Of a DNA stretch of 64,000 nt, positions 50,346 through 60,680 are shown in pieces (position 1 is the stretch's first letter; the number at the start of each line of letters is the position of its first letter). The position numbers were made by a program, and so were the translations under genes. The stretch covers positions 96,436-160,435 of the forward strand of contig CAUYUJ010009491.1 in NCBI GenBank assembly GCA_963575745.1, given 5' to 3'. Source of the DNA: Prorocentrum cordatum (taxonomy: Eukaryota; Sar; Dinophyceae; Prorocentrales; Prorocentraceae). The notes beneath the pieces were generated by a model that had not been told where the DNA came from, did no database searches, and saw nothing but the letters and a program-made list of their open reading frames with translations.

Positions 50346-50708
50346 ATGGAGCCGGGGCTGGGCCCAGGCGCGGCCGCGACGGCGGCCCACGAACCACGCG
50401 CTGGCAGCCCGGCGAGGCACCGGCAGCAACGGCGAACGCGCGGGCGGGCGCGCGTGCTGTTGCGGCTGGGCCAGGCGGCTGGCCTTCTTCAGCAACACCA
50501 CAGCCGCCAGATGCCCCCCCGCCGCGAGCGCGGGCAACAAGCTCCTGGCGGGGAGGCATGCCGCTCCGACCCGGGGATGCTTGCTGCAGCGCTGCGGACG
50601 CTGCTCGGCGCGGGAGCGTCGGGGGCGGCTGCTGGCGGTGGATCTGGCAGGCGGCAGCGGCGTCAGCAGGAGCCGCAAGAGCAGCAACGTCAGCTGCCAC
50701 GAGGTTGA
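50346..50708 (+). CDS. Possible short ORF downstream of the leader relic (120 residues)
   Basis: The first ATG after the spliced-leader relic opens a 120-residue frame (MEPGLGPGAAATAAHEPRAG). It is Arg/Ala/Gly/Gln-rich, ends LPRG, and has no recognisable domain. Position right after a leader argues for it. GC-rich DNA that is open in several frames to about 51060 argues against. It may be the 5' part of a decayed retrogene. Confidence 0.3.
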   Translation: MEPGLGPGAAATAAHEPRAGSPARHRQQRRTRGRARVLLRLGQAAGLLQQHHSRQMPPRRERGQQAPGGEACRSDPGMLAAALRTLLGAGASGAAAGGGSGRRQRRQQEPQEQQRQLPRG

Positions 50709-51800
50709 GCTGGGGCTCGGGATGGTGGCCCTACCGAGCGGTTGGCGGGCCCCCGCCAGCCGATGTGGGGCTGCCCATGCGGGGTGGCCGACAACTGCGC
50801 ATGCCGCGCGGCCTGCCGGGGTTGCGGCCGCCGCGCGCCCCGATCGGCAGGCGTGCCGTCCGCGCGGGTGGCGCAGCCGGGCCGGGCGCCTCGGCCCGCG
50901 ACGAGGGCGCCGTGGGCTCCGCAGGCGGCGGGGCACCAAGGCGACGCGGAGGCTCCTCGTCCAACCACGGAGGCTGCGCCTGCGGCTGCGGGCGGCCCAG
51001 CGGCGGCTGCGGAGGCCGCCGATGCCACGGTGGCCGAGCCGGCGGCTGGGCAAGCGTGCATGTTTGAGACGACAATTTGAAAAGGTACCGCCGTCGATCC
51101 GTGAAACTCTTCCAAAGTTTGAAAACGAGTGTACGCGGCGCTAAGGCGAGAGCCACATTCTGAAAGCGACCCGCCCTCCATCTGTGAAACTGATGTCACT
51201 TTTGAAGCTTCAGAGTCGTACACGCCCAGACACTCACTTTGAACATTTGTTATAAGGATTTCTTGTATATTGGTGTTTAAGAGCATGTCCAAGAGCTTGC
51301 ATTCTCTTAAATATATTATAAACATTTCATTGATGTGTCATGTGCATGTAAATGTATGTCGTTGCACATTGCATTACGCGCTTGACCAGACACACGCATA
51401 CGTATGATGTTCGCATGCGCTGCTCTGGCCACGGGCCACGCCGCGCCTAGAAATATACTTAGGATACGGGACATGTAAATATCTGTTACGATCACCCCCC
51501 GCACATTTTTCAAGTAACCACAGCATAGCATAGCATTGCACAAATAGCATAGCATAGTTTCGCGTCGGCATAACACAGCATAGCATAGCATAGGGTCGGC
51601 GGAATCGTGGCGCAAGCCCGAGTGCGGCCAAGCCCTAAACTGACTGACTGCAAACGAATGACTGCAAACGAATGGCACACATTCCAAATGACTGCAAACG
51701 AAGCCCTTGTCTTATTTCCGGCTGACTGCAAACGAATGACACACATTCGCACTTCGCACGGGCCCACAAGCCGCACGATGAGGAAAAGCTGGATTCCCTA
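50709..51800. other. GC-rich to AT-richer spacer with small repeats
   Basis: GC-rich DNA to about 51060. A unit related to the 84-bp satellite of 59.8-60.5 kb follows at 51085-51215 (CCGTGAAACTCTT, ACGCGGCGCTAAGGCGAGA). Then comes AT-rich unique sequence, AGCATAGCAT repeats (51520-51595), and five 15-bp GACTGCAAACGAATG units (51644-51740). No gene. Confidence 0.5.
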
Positions 51801-53219
51801 AAAGCCTGCTTTCTTCAGCGCCAAGGCAGCGGCGGCAGAGCGGCGAGAGTAGAGTTCTTCACCTACGATCCCCAAGCTCTTGCACTTCGTCGTCTCAGCG
51901 TGCCAGGCCCTAGAGTGGATCCTCTTCTTGAGCGACTTCTCGCTCACGCCAGTGTCGTCTGCTTTTTTTTTGCCCGCCCGATGTAGGCGGTGGCCCGATG
52001 GTGCCCCGACGGTGCCCCGACGGTGTCCAGACTCATGGCGCCCCGAAGGTGTCCCAGGGATGTCTGTTCTCATGGTGTCCCGACGGTGTCCCGATTTAGT
52101 GTAGGTTGTGTCCCGATGGTGTCCGACAGAGTTTTTGATGTTTGTGGTGCAGTAGTACCCTTCTTTTGGAAAAGGCGCTTAGGTTTTGCTCGGCTCGGTA
52201 CCTGCTTGCCGTTGCTGGCGGGCTCCTCGGGCGCGTCGCCAGTGTTCGCCTCGGCGCTCTTGCTCTGCTTGCTCGTCTTGCTCTTCGGCTTGCTCGTCTT
52301 GCCCTGATTGCTCTGCTTGCTCGTCTTGCTCTGCTTGCCGTGCTTCTTCTTCTTGCCGCGCTTGTTCTCTCTGCCTTTCTTGAAGAGGGCGGTCAGCTCG
52401 ACTGGAGTTTTCGGCCTCTCGTAGGGGGCGTTTGCCAAAGCAGACATCTCTGTAGAACTGAGAAGGTCGTGCTTCTTCGGGTCGGGGGTCTTGCAGCTCA
52501 AATGTCTCTTGCGGGGGGTGACCAAGCTCGGCGTTGCGCCGGTATCTCCATCAACCACGCGCTGCGGTGTTGTCACTGCTGGGGGACAAGCTGGTTTCCG
52601 CATCGGTGGCGGAGTTCTGAAAAAGGTCAAGCTCGAAACTATCATTGTCGTCGTGATCGTATGGTAAAATCGCTTGCTCTGAATTGTCCTCGGATATCTC
52701 TGTAGAGATCGTGCAAATCGACTGTGGACTTCCTGGCTGTTGTTCTTGTATGTCGACGTCGTCAGTGGTGGGCGCGGGCTGGCTCACGGCGACGTCGACG
52801 TCGATGAGATGAAGCGCCGATTGGGGGCTCGAGCACTTGTCGGGAATCTTCTTACTCAAGCGCTTCACCTCGCGAAGCTGGCCAATCATCGTTCGTAGAT
52901 TAAAGACGCCCCTCTCAATCTTTGCCAAGGTATCGAACTTAGTGCCTGTATATTGGTTTAGCGAACTGTCAAGTTGCTTTGAGAAAAACTTCTGGTTAAT
53001 CATACTGCCCTTTGTCTTGACAAGGACGTCGGCGATAGTTTGGCGCCGCGGTACAATCTTTGCAAATTCTGGCTTAGCTTTGAATTCACAAATCTTGTAA
53101 TCGTAATCCCACCAAGCTTCAGGTGAGGCAATGGCAACTGTAATAGTGCTATCGAATATCTCTTTTGCGCCGTTGTCAGACACGTCAACCCGCCCGGCCC
53201 TGGTGGCCGAAGAAGTCAT
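51801..53219 (-). pseudogene. Lys/Ser-rich protein gene in three frames (multi-exon or decayed)
   Basis: First ATG is at 53219 (MTSSATRAGRVDVSDNGAKE). Part one runs to about 52560 with ASPEAWWDYDYKICEFKAKP and KFDTLAKIERGVFNLRTMIG, balanced and protein-like. Sense then shifts frame to SLVTPRKRHLSCKTPDPKKH and a Lys/Ser/Gln tract with repeated KTSKQSKQ-type units (to about 52140). A GTCCCGACGGT minisatellite (51985-52130) intervenes. A third frame then gives DDTGVSEKSLKKRIHSRAWH and a stop at 51798. The tail resembles a short basic C-terminal motif I have the impression of from dinoflagellate predicted proteins, but no family name is known to me. Frame changes may be introns or decay. Confidence 0.45.
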
Positions 53220-53459
53220 CCGCGAATCGCTAGAGCAAGTCAAAGTGGCAACCAGCTGTTCAGTAAATCAAATATGAGCTTAAAGAAAGCCTAGAAGCTC
53301 TAGACGCACGACATACACACACAGACACCGCCAAGTCAAATTAGACCTACTTTGATCAAATGTGCGCTTGTTGGTTGTTGTAATGTTTATTGTTTCTCAT
53401 CTTGAATTTGACTTTGACTTTGGCTTTGACTTTCACTTGGGCTTCATATTTGGACCTCA

Positions 53460-53625
53460 GCTTTGAACCTACTGGAGACCTATGGGAGACCCCGGGGGGA
53501 CCCATGGGACCTCTGGGAAACCCTTTAAGGCCCTGGGAGACCCCTGACCTCTGGGACCTTTGGGAGACCCCGCGGGTACCTTGGGGAACCTCTGGGAGAC
53601 CTCTGGAACCTCGGGGAGACCCCTT
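53460..53625 (+). repeat. GGGAGACCCC minisatellite
   Basis: CTGGGAGACC / GGGAACCTCTG units of about 12-30 bp in unique sequence between two genes. Confidence 0.65.
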
Positions 53626-53785
53626 CAAGTCCATAGAGTCGTGTAGAAGACATTTCTGAAGACGGCCGAGGCGCGTTTCCACGCGCCACACCAGCGTTGC
53701 AGGCTAAATGCCTAGACGTAGCAGTCGTCGAGGCCATGTCAAACGAACCGCGCATATAATGAAAGCGCGCCGAATCGAAACTCAA

Positions 53786-54550
53786 TCAATGTCGCGCCCT
53801 CTCCGCCTTCTCCGCCTTCGTCTTGCCCTTCTTCGCCTTCTCCTTGATGCCGAAGTCCAAGGCCCACGTCTCGATCTCGAGGTACTCCTTGAGAACCTCG
53901 CTGACCTTCTTGATGAGCGCGGGGAAGTTCTCGCGCTTGATATTCCCAGGGTCTGCCATCATCTGTTTGACCGCGGCGTGCGCAGTGTTGGCCTTTTTCG
54001 CGAACTTCTCCATGTCGGTGGCGAGCACCCCTGCTAGACGGTTGGATTGCGTCTGCGGCAACAACATGTTCATCTCGCAAATCTTGTCGCTCAAGTTGCG
54101 TGACAATTTCTGCCGCGACAGCGGCTCCATGAACTCTGTGACACCCTTCTCCTCTTGCTCCTGGGGGCTCAGCGGCTCTTTCTTCGCCTCGGCGGCGGGC
54201 TCGTTCTTCTCCTTCTTGAGATTATGCAAGTTGACCTCCTCGTCGGCGCCCGGGCGATTGGCCTCGAACTTCTGCTTTTTCAACGCCCTCTCGTTGTCGA
54301 GCTGCTTCGCCCACTCGATCGGCACTGCATGCTCCTTCAGCGGGCCCTCGTTGCTCCCCTCGATTGGATCTGGGGGACATTTGAATTCCATGCTGGTCGA
54401 CGGCGTCACGCCAAGCATTTCCTTTCTGAGGGCCAACTTCGGTGTCCATTTTCTCCGCCCCATCCACGTCTTCTGGCGACCCAACTCCGTGTCGAACTGC
54501 CGTCTCTTCCCGCTTTCGATGGTTCTGATGGTTCCCTTCTTCTGCCCCAT
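53786..54550 (-). CDS. Lys/Glu-rich helical protein, 254 residues
   Basis: ATG start at 54550 (MGQKKGTIRTIESGKRRQFD). It is rich in Lys, Glu and Ala, with KTWMGRRKWTPKLALRKEML near residue 30 and a helical C-terminal half (LSDKICEMNMLLPQTQSNRL, DMEKFAKKANTAHAAVKQMM). It ends KAKKGKTKAEKAERARH, probably nuclear. I recognise no family. The same frame continues upstream through a single TAG into 54554-54652, so the annotated start may be internal to a longer protein. Neighbouring genes at 51.8-53.2 and 55.8-56.4 kb have the same strand and a similar style. Confidence 0.55.
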   Translation of the reverse strand: MGQKKGTIRTIESGKRRQFDTELGRQKTWMGRRKWTPKLALRKEMLGVTPSTSMEFKCPPDPIEGSNEGPLKEHAVPIEWAKQLDNERALKKQKFEANRPGADEEVNLHNLKKEKNEPAAEAKKEPLSPQEQEEKGVTEFMEPLSRQKLSRNLSDKICEMNMLLPQTQSNRLAGVLATDMEKFAKKANTAHAAVKQMMADPGNIKRENFPALIKKVSEVLKEYLEIETWALDFGIKEKAKKGKTKAEKAERARH

Positions 54551-54652
54551 CTAGGCCATGTACATCAAGAGACCCTTCCTGCGATCAACACCCCTCATGG
54601 CTGAAACGTCATCCACGCCGTTTTCCTTTGCCCACGCACTAAAACAACCCAT
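54551..54652 (-). CDS. Upstream in-frame segment ending in TAG just before 54550
   Basis: ATG at 54652 (MGCFSAWAKENGVDDVSAMR, then GVDRRKGLLMYMA) is followed by TAG, then directly by the ATG of the 254-residue frame in the same reading frame. The open frame extends further upstream to about 54733 (EAELEAARRALATCIESQLR). This is either a nonsense-mutated N-terminus, a readthrough stop, or an exon whose last codons are spliced away. Confidence 0.45.
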   Translation of the reverse strand: MGCFSAWAKENGVDDVSAMRGVDRRKGLLMYMA

Positions 54653-54733
54653 TTTCGAACGTAATTGGGACTCGATGCAAGTAGCGAGGGCCCTCCTGGC
54701 GGCCTCCAGCTCGGCCTCCGACGGTTTCAGCAA

Positions 54734-55776
54734 CTCCCCCGACCGCGGCGTCGTATAGAAAGGTGAAACGCGAATGCAGCTTCGCGAAAACCTTGGGCCA
54801 AAATATGGCTACACCAGACCCGTGGGCGCAGAGAGGCCGCGGCCCACATGGAGGCTCAGAATCCCATCGGCTCAGAGAGGCCCTTGCCATGAACCCCATG
54901 GGCTCTGAGAAGCCCTGGCCCACGTTGCACCCCGGGGAAGCACGTGGGGCCCTGGGGGGCCCAGGCCCTTAATCCTAGAAGAGCTTTCTCAAGCTCTAAA
55001 CCCCGTAGGTCCATAAGGCCTTGGGCCATGCGAGTCCCTGGCGGAATCAGTTGGGGCCCTGAGAGGCACGGGCGCGCGATGAAGTCCGCAATGGGGACAC
55101 AGTCGAATTTGATCAAATTAGAGTTAGTTTGACTTAGTTGGACATTCACTTTTCATTGTATTTTACAAGGTTTTAGCAAGTCAAATAAAATCAAACTTGA
55201 TCAAATTGTACTCACAATTGACTGGATATCGTTAGTCACGAAAACTTTCCGCGTAGCTTCGAGCGCGCCCCAACTCAGCCCGACCTCAGCCATAAAGGGG
55301 CCTGAATGGAACCACAGGTGACTTGGGGAGGGCCTACGTGACCAACATAGATTGCTTTATCACTGCTTTATTTTCTGCCAGCGCCTGCGGCGGGCATTGT
55401 GCCAGGAACGCGCTGTGCTAATCAGCTCTTAGCGTCGTGGGCGTTGAGTTGTGTTATTATTCATGTTGTTTGAACGCTCGCACTCCCCCCAGTGGCAGCC
55501 GTGGGTCGGAGACACCGACGACAGGGACGACGACGACGACGTCGTCATCGTCGTCGTCGTCCTTGTCGCGGTCGTCTCCGACCCACAGCTTTCGCATGCT
55601 TATTTTATGACGCAGTGCTTCCAGCGCTGGTGACCGATCAACTCGGCGACGCATTATTGAAATATACAAATGCACGCAACGCTGCAATCCGAATCAACAC
55701 ATATTGACGAAGTCGCAAAGTGTTCAACCTTCCACAATAAATCGAAATCATATTGACATACACAGCAAATCTATTA
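54734..55776. other. Unique and repeat sequence, no gene
   Basis: GGGCTCTGAGAAGCCC-type short repeats (54790-55080), AT-rich TTTGATCAAATT palindromic sequence near 55105-55210, and GACGACGACG tracts facing GTCGTCGTCG (55515-55570) flanked by inverted GTGGGTCGGAGAC / GTCTCCGACCCAC. That gives a hairpin of about 90 bp. No gene. Confidence 0.5.
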
Positions 55777-56360
55777 TCACTCGCTCTTTTGGTAGCGTTT
55801 GCAATCTGACCCAGATGCGCTTGAAGCACTTGCATTCTGAACGGAATCGGGAATCTCGATGTCGTGCTTTTTGAGCTTGCTGGTGATCTCGTCTACCGTA
55901 GGTTTCAGGTTAGTCCATCCAGACCTGATTTCCATGAGCCACTCCCTCGCCTCTTTGATCTTCGAAGAATCTGCACTCGCGAAGCCGCCGTCGAAGCAAA
56001 CCAGGATGTAGCTCGCAGCCGCGCCGACGATCTGCAACATGTTTTCGAGCTCCTTCAGCAACGTCATCGTGTATTTCGTTTGGCCGATCTGCACCATCGC
56101 CGCGGAGATGACTACGCCCATGTCCTGAATCTCTTCGTTGACTTCAATGAGGTCACCGATGTGAGTAGAAGAAAGAGCCACAGTCGAAGCACTCTCTAAG
56201 TCGACTTCATCAATTTCGCCTGCTGCCTGTTGCGCCGGCGGCACTCCATCTGGGCTTGGAACATCTCGCCAAACGCCTAGCTGAGACGATGGGATACTGC
56301 CGTCGTCCACGCGGCAGGAAAGGTAAAGAACACCAGAGAAACTGCTTGAATTAAAATGGC
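55777..56360 (-). CDS. Acidic helical protein exon, unknown
   Basis: The open frame reaches 56442, but from a non-ATG codon. From about 56330 downward it is protein-like (YLSCRVDDGSIPSSQLGVWR, EVDLESASTVALSSTHIGDL, YTMTLLKELENMLQIVGAAA, EWLMEIRSGWTNLKPTVDEI). It ends KRYQKSE then stop at 55777. The sequence is mostly amphipathic helix with one hydrophobic stretch (AAASYILVCF). It is probably the 3' exon or remnant of a larger gene whose start is not visible. No family recognised. Confidence 0.45.
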
Positions 56361-56940
56361 AACGAAATTGTGAGAGAAGACCGCGCTGATCCACGGCGCC
56401 GCATCTGAGTTCGGGGGTCCCCGCGGCGCTGCGCTGACACAACCATGAAACTTATTGCTTTCGCGCCCCTTGGGGAGCAACCCGAACTGCATTCGGAATG
56501 TCTGTTTAGCACATTCTCCTGCGGCTTGAAATCATAGCGGTTCGGGCGACATCCAAGCGGAAATGCGTCTCAATTCGTTTGAAACACAATGCTTTTCTGC
56601 ATTCATTCTTGTTTTTCTGGCGGCGCCTGCGGCGGGCATTGTCGCAGAAAATACTGGCGTCGTGGATCAGAATAAATATGCGCGCTTCTTGGGGTCTTCT
56701 CGGGGGGCCCCCAGGGGCCCGCGATATTGGGGAGAGAGGGGGGCAGGCAAGATTCAAGCATCCTGAGCACATCTTCGAAGCATATTGACTGCTTCTTGGC
56801 TATTCCTAGGGGTCCTCTTCGAGAGCTCTGGGGTGTCTTTTGGAGCCCTTTGGTGGCCGCCTGAGGGCCATGCATATGCAAGCGCTGATGGCCTCGATGA
56901 TGTGATGGTGGTGATATGAAACGTGATGGCGATGCTTATG
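56361..56940. other. Unique sequence, no gene
   Basis: The phrase GCGCCTGCGGCGGGCATTGT at 56622 also occurs near 55383, suggesting a small dispersed repeat. No other feature seen. Confidence 0.35.
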
Positions 56941-56944
56941 CTGA

Positions 56945-58834
56945 AAATGTTGTTCGTTTTCCTTCGCCAGATGTAAGCAGCAACCGTTTGTGCATGGCCA
57001 CGCGCGCCATCGTCCGAGGGCGACAAGAATGTGCTACCTCGATCATGTGGCCGACCATATCTTCGTCAGCATACACCCAGTAGTATCTCGGGTTGTCATA
57101 GTGAATGGCCTGTCACTCGCACAGGCGCAAGAAGAGGTGATGCTTTGGTTGCAATTTCCAAAGCTTCAGCGGGGTAGCTCCGCCCGATGCTTCCGCTGAC
57201 AATTGGCCGCAGAAGCATCGCAATGTCCGCCCAATATCAGGCAGCCGCCTCTTCGCACCGTCAGAAGAAACATGCCCCCCGATTCAATGATGTCATAGAA
57301 ATCAACGAGGCACTGGGCGACGCCCAAGCGACGGCGATTGTGGACAGTGCCGCCATTGTGACCGAGTGCGAGTTTCAACGCGAACCTGGCGAGGTGACGC
57401 GTTGCAGCGGCCTTGGCCTTAAGCTTCGGCCAGCCCCCTGCCGTGCGAATCCGTTCAACCTTGAGCTTGCCCTGTCTCTTTCGTCGACTTGTGGCGCGCT
57501 TGCATTCCGTTAAATAGCATAGCTGCGCGTTTGTTTTCAGCGTTGGGCTCGCCCCGCGTGCGGGCCGGTATCAACTCCCAAAAGATATTTCCAATGACGT
57601 GTGAAGCTACGCCTTGATCGACAGCGCGTAAGACGTCAACCACCACGCATTCCAGCCGCAGGCCAATCGCGTTCTTGAAGAGAACAAGCAGAACGCGCAC
57701 CTCTGCTACGTGCGACTCGCGCGTGCGCATCGTCCGACGCCAACCAGCACGCGGCCGACAGTCCGTGAACACGAGCTCCGGAATGATGCTGCTAGCTTTA
57801 CACATCCAGCACATTTCTTCTGCTCCATTCCACGCAGGGAACTTAATGAGTTCACGCATGAACTGCCAGTCCCCACGGACTTGAGTGAAAACGCCTTTCC
57901 AGCCGCCTGCGAGGCAGTCACTTGTGGTTGCCACAGGGAAGCCGTGCCAATTTACACTAGGATGAATGCCTGTCAAAAGCGTGTTCATACTCCAAGCGAA
58001 GATTCTCATGATCTCGTCAAGCGCGCCTGCAGTTAAATCTGATTTCTTCAGAAGCGTAAAGACGAATCGCTTTGCAGTCGTACTTCCAGTGCCAAGCAAA
58101 GAATTCCATGTAAACAAATACACAGACTCCTGTTTAGAAAACGCACCAGCATCGCCATGCAGCCCGACAGGAACTGATCGTGCCCAATCCTTTCGTTTCA
58201 AAACAGGGTGTGCTGATACAGATGCAGTGTCTCTCATCGATTCCCAGAAATCGAACGCCGCGCCTTCTGGCCCCGTCACGCAAGTTTGCCACGTCCCAGG
58301 CGCATCAATGAAAAGCCAACAAAACCACTCATGTGGCAGAAACAGTGGGTGCACCATCTTGCCTCTAGTTGTAGGCAATTCAGCCCACGTGAAATCAGGT
58401 GTACCTCTCGGCTTCCCAAAAGCTGCAACTAGCGATCGCTGCGCATTTTGCACGTGAGAAGAGCGAGCGAAACTCTGAAGCCCACGGGCCCCCTGGTTAT
58501 GGGCAGCAACGCAGTACTCCAGTACCTTCACGGAGCTCAGTTTTCCTCGGCCCCAATCGCGCTTCATAGCAACAGTGAGTGGGAGATCAGTTTCGGCACT
58601 GCGGGGCTCATCCGCTGCAGACGGCCCTTCGGCGGCGCGACGCTGGCGAACCAGTCTCTGCGGCACAGACAACGCCTCCGCCCTCGAGCTAGACGGGGCG
58701 CCAGGCGCACCAGATTCTTCCAAGCGTTGGCGCACGCCGCCACGACCGACGGAACAAGCAGCAGGAAGGGCGCCGCCACGGGCCCCCCCGTCGCCAGATA
58801 GGTCTGCCAGACGTCGCTTCAGACTTCTACTCAT
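56945..58834 (-). pseudogene. Retroposed transposase-like pseudogene (spliced-leader mRNA copy)
   Basis: An intact 459-residue frame starts at ATG 58834 (MSRSLKRRLADLSGDGGARG), 43 bases after a perfect spliced leader. It carries VPVGLHGDAGAFSKQESVYL, RIFAWSMNTLLTGIHPSVNW, a CWMC pair (WNGAEEMCWMCKA), and DVLRAVDQGVASHVIGNIFW. The last resembles the Asp/His-containing block of KDZ/Plavaka-type transposases (weak, by eye). The frame is lost near 57470, yet related coding continues: LGVAQCLVDFYDIIESGGMF near 57300, and LWKLQPKHHLFLRLCE-stop-QAIHYDNPRYYW then VYADEDMVGHMIEVA near 57160-57030. There TGA probably replaced a Trp codon. It ends near 56945. A once-expressed element gene, retroposed and now decaying. 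Confidence 0.65.
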
Positions 58835-58877
58835 CTGACAAGCGTGGAGCTTAATTCTGGGGGCGCTGGAGCCAACG

Positions 58878-58899
58878 CTTGAGCCAAAATGGCTACGGA
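58878..58899 (-). other. Dinoflagellate spliced-leader sequence, perfect 22-nt copy
   Basis: Minus strand reads T then CCGTAGCCATTTTGGCTCAA then G, matching the dinoflagellate leader at every position (first base T is allowed). It stands immediately 5' of the open frame at 58834, so it is a relic of trans-splicing carried into the genome by reverse transcription. A splice-acceptor role here is not expected. Confidence 0.9.
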
Positions 58900-59210
58900 G
58901 TTAAAGAGTGGCCGAGAGAAGCAAAGCAGTTGCAGGGGCAGCAAGGACAGACGCTCTATGTCCAGTGCCATTATAAAATGAGGGTGCTAACATCAAATAA
59001 GCATGTCGGTTACCTTATTTGTTTTGTTTGTGTTTCGCTGAGAAAAACATGCGAGCATCTTTCAACAATAGGTCGAATTCAACAAAACAGTGAAAACACC
59101 TTAAAAACATGTGACAACACGTATAATTAAGAAAAGCAGCACCAAAACACTAATAGTTTAGTTTTCCTTACCAATGAATTACACCTTTTCTTATAAAACA
59201 GAATGATCGA
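58900..59210. other. AT-richer unique sequence
   Basis: About 300 bp of AT-rich unique sequence. No gene recognised. Confidence 0.35.
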
Positions 59211-59725
59211 GCGTCAGGGTAGTGAGGGTGTCTCAGGCGGAACGCCCGGCCCACGATAAAAACTGGCCTCGGGGTGCGACAAGGAAAAGTCATATGTAAG
59301 GAGAAGGAATGGATGAGGAGAAAGAAGAACCGGAGGAGAGCGAGGAGAGGACTGACTCCCCGTGGCACCTGAAGCCTCCCTGGGGACGCTCTGGGTCCGG
59401 CGGGGTGTGGGCGCCAGCCTGCTGGGTAGACGGGGACGCACAGGGCCTTGGCCACCGCGCCCAGGTGTTTCACCTCGGCCGCTTCAAGGCCGAGGGAGGA
59501 AGAGGAGGCGGAAGAGGGAGAAAGTTCACGAGAGGAAGGAGACAGTAGGGAGAAGGAAGAGAGGGCTGGAGGGAGACGGGGGAGGGAAGCGGGGGAAGGA
59601 GGAGGAGGAGGCGGAGGTGGAGGAAAAGGAGGAGGGGGGCCCCCTCCCCCTCCAACTTCTGGTGGCGGTAGAGGAGAAGGAGGTGGAGGAAGAGGAGGAA
59701 GAGGAGGAGGAGGACCAGTGTAAAA
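59211..59725. repeat. Direct-repeat flank 1 and GGAG tract
   Basis: 59211-59315 (TCTCAGGCGGAACGCC, AAAAACTGGCCTCGG, AAGGAGAAGGAATGGA) recurs at 60495-60600. A GGAGGAAG-rich tract follows to 59725. Confidence 0.65.
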
Positions 59726-59829
59726 CCAAGAGCCATTAACGATGTTGGAATGAACCATCCCTCCAAACTCCGTCTTCATATCCCCCATTGAAGAAAGTGC
59801 CTCGTCGGAATAAAACCGTTTGAAGATCC

Positions 59830-60490
59830 TGAAGCATGCCAAAACATGTTCTCGGGACTCAAACGCCACATCCGTGGAACTCTTGCAGATTTTGACAACG
59901 AGCGTGAGCGGCACAAAGGCGAGAACCACATTTTGAAAACCACCCGCCCTGAATCCGCGAAATTCTTGCAAATGTTTGATAACGAATGCGCGCGGCGCTA
60001 AGGCGAAAACCACATGTTGGAAAGGTACCGCGGTCAATCCGTGAAGCTCTTGCAAAGTTTGCAAACGAATGTGAGCGGCGCTAGGGCGAAAACCACATTT
60101 TGAAAACCACCCGCCCTCAATCCGTGAAGCTCTTGCAGATTTTGGCAACGAGTGTGCGCGGCGCTAAGGCGAGAGTTTCATTTTGAAAACCACCCGCCCT
60201 CAATCCGTGGAACTCTTGCACATGTTTAGAATTAAAACGAATGTGCGCGGCGCTGGAGCGAGAGCCACATTGTGAAAACCACCAGCCCTCAATCCGTGAA
60301 GCGTTTGCAAATGTTGAGAACGAATGTGCGCGGCGATGAAGCGAGAACCAACATTTGAAAACGACCCGCCCCCAATCCGCGAAACTCTTGCATGTTTAGA
60401 AAACGAGTGTGCACAACGAGAAGGCGAGAACCACATTTTGAAAACCACCCGCCCTCAATCCGTGAAACTGTTGTCACGTTTTAAGCTTCA
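59830..60490 (-). repeat. 84-bp satellite array
   Basis: About eight units with CCCGCCCTCAATCCGTGAA landmarks near 59943, 60027, 60111, 60197, 60285, 60368 and 60450 (about 84 bp apart) and GTGCGCGGCGCTAAGGCGAG. The array ends TTTTAAGCTTCAGAGTC. The same end appears at 51190-51215 after two units, so the family is dispersed. Confidence 0.85.
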
Positions 60491-60494
60491 GAGT

Positions 60495-60680
60495 CATAAG
60501 TGGTGAGGAAGTCTCAGGCGAAACGCCGGGCCCGCCCTAAAAACTGGCCTCGGTGTGCGACAGGGAGGAGTTATCAATAAGGAGAAGGAATGGAGAAGGA
60601 GGAGGAGGAGGAGGAGGAGGAGGGAGGGAGGGAGGGAGGGAGGGAGGGAGGGAGGGGAGAGAGGGAGGGAGGGCGGGACG
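60495..60680. repeat. Direct-repeat flank 2 and GGAG/GGGA tract
   Basis: Second copy of the 59211-59315 sequence, then a pure GAGG / GGGA microsatellite (60595-60675). Confidence 0.7.

Noticed and set aside
50268-58899. The two inward-facing spliced leaders as terminal inverted repeats of an 8.6-kb element
   Set aside because: They match the known 22-nt leader and stop exactly at its ends. The left one is a double relic. Similarity does not extend beyond the leader, so independent retroposition explains them better.
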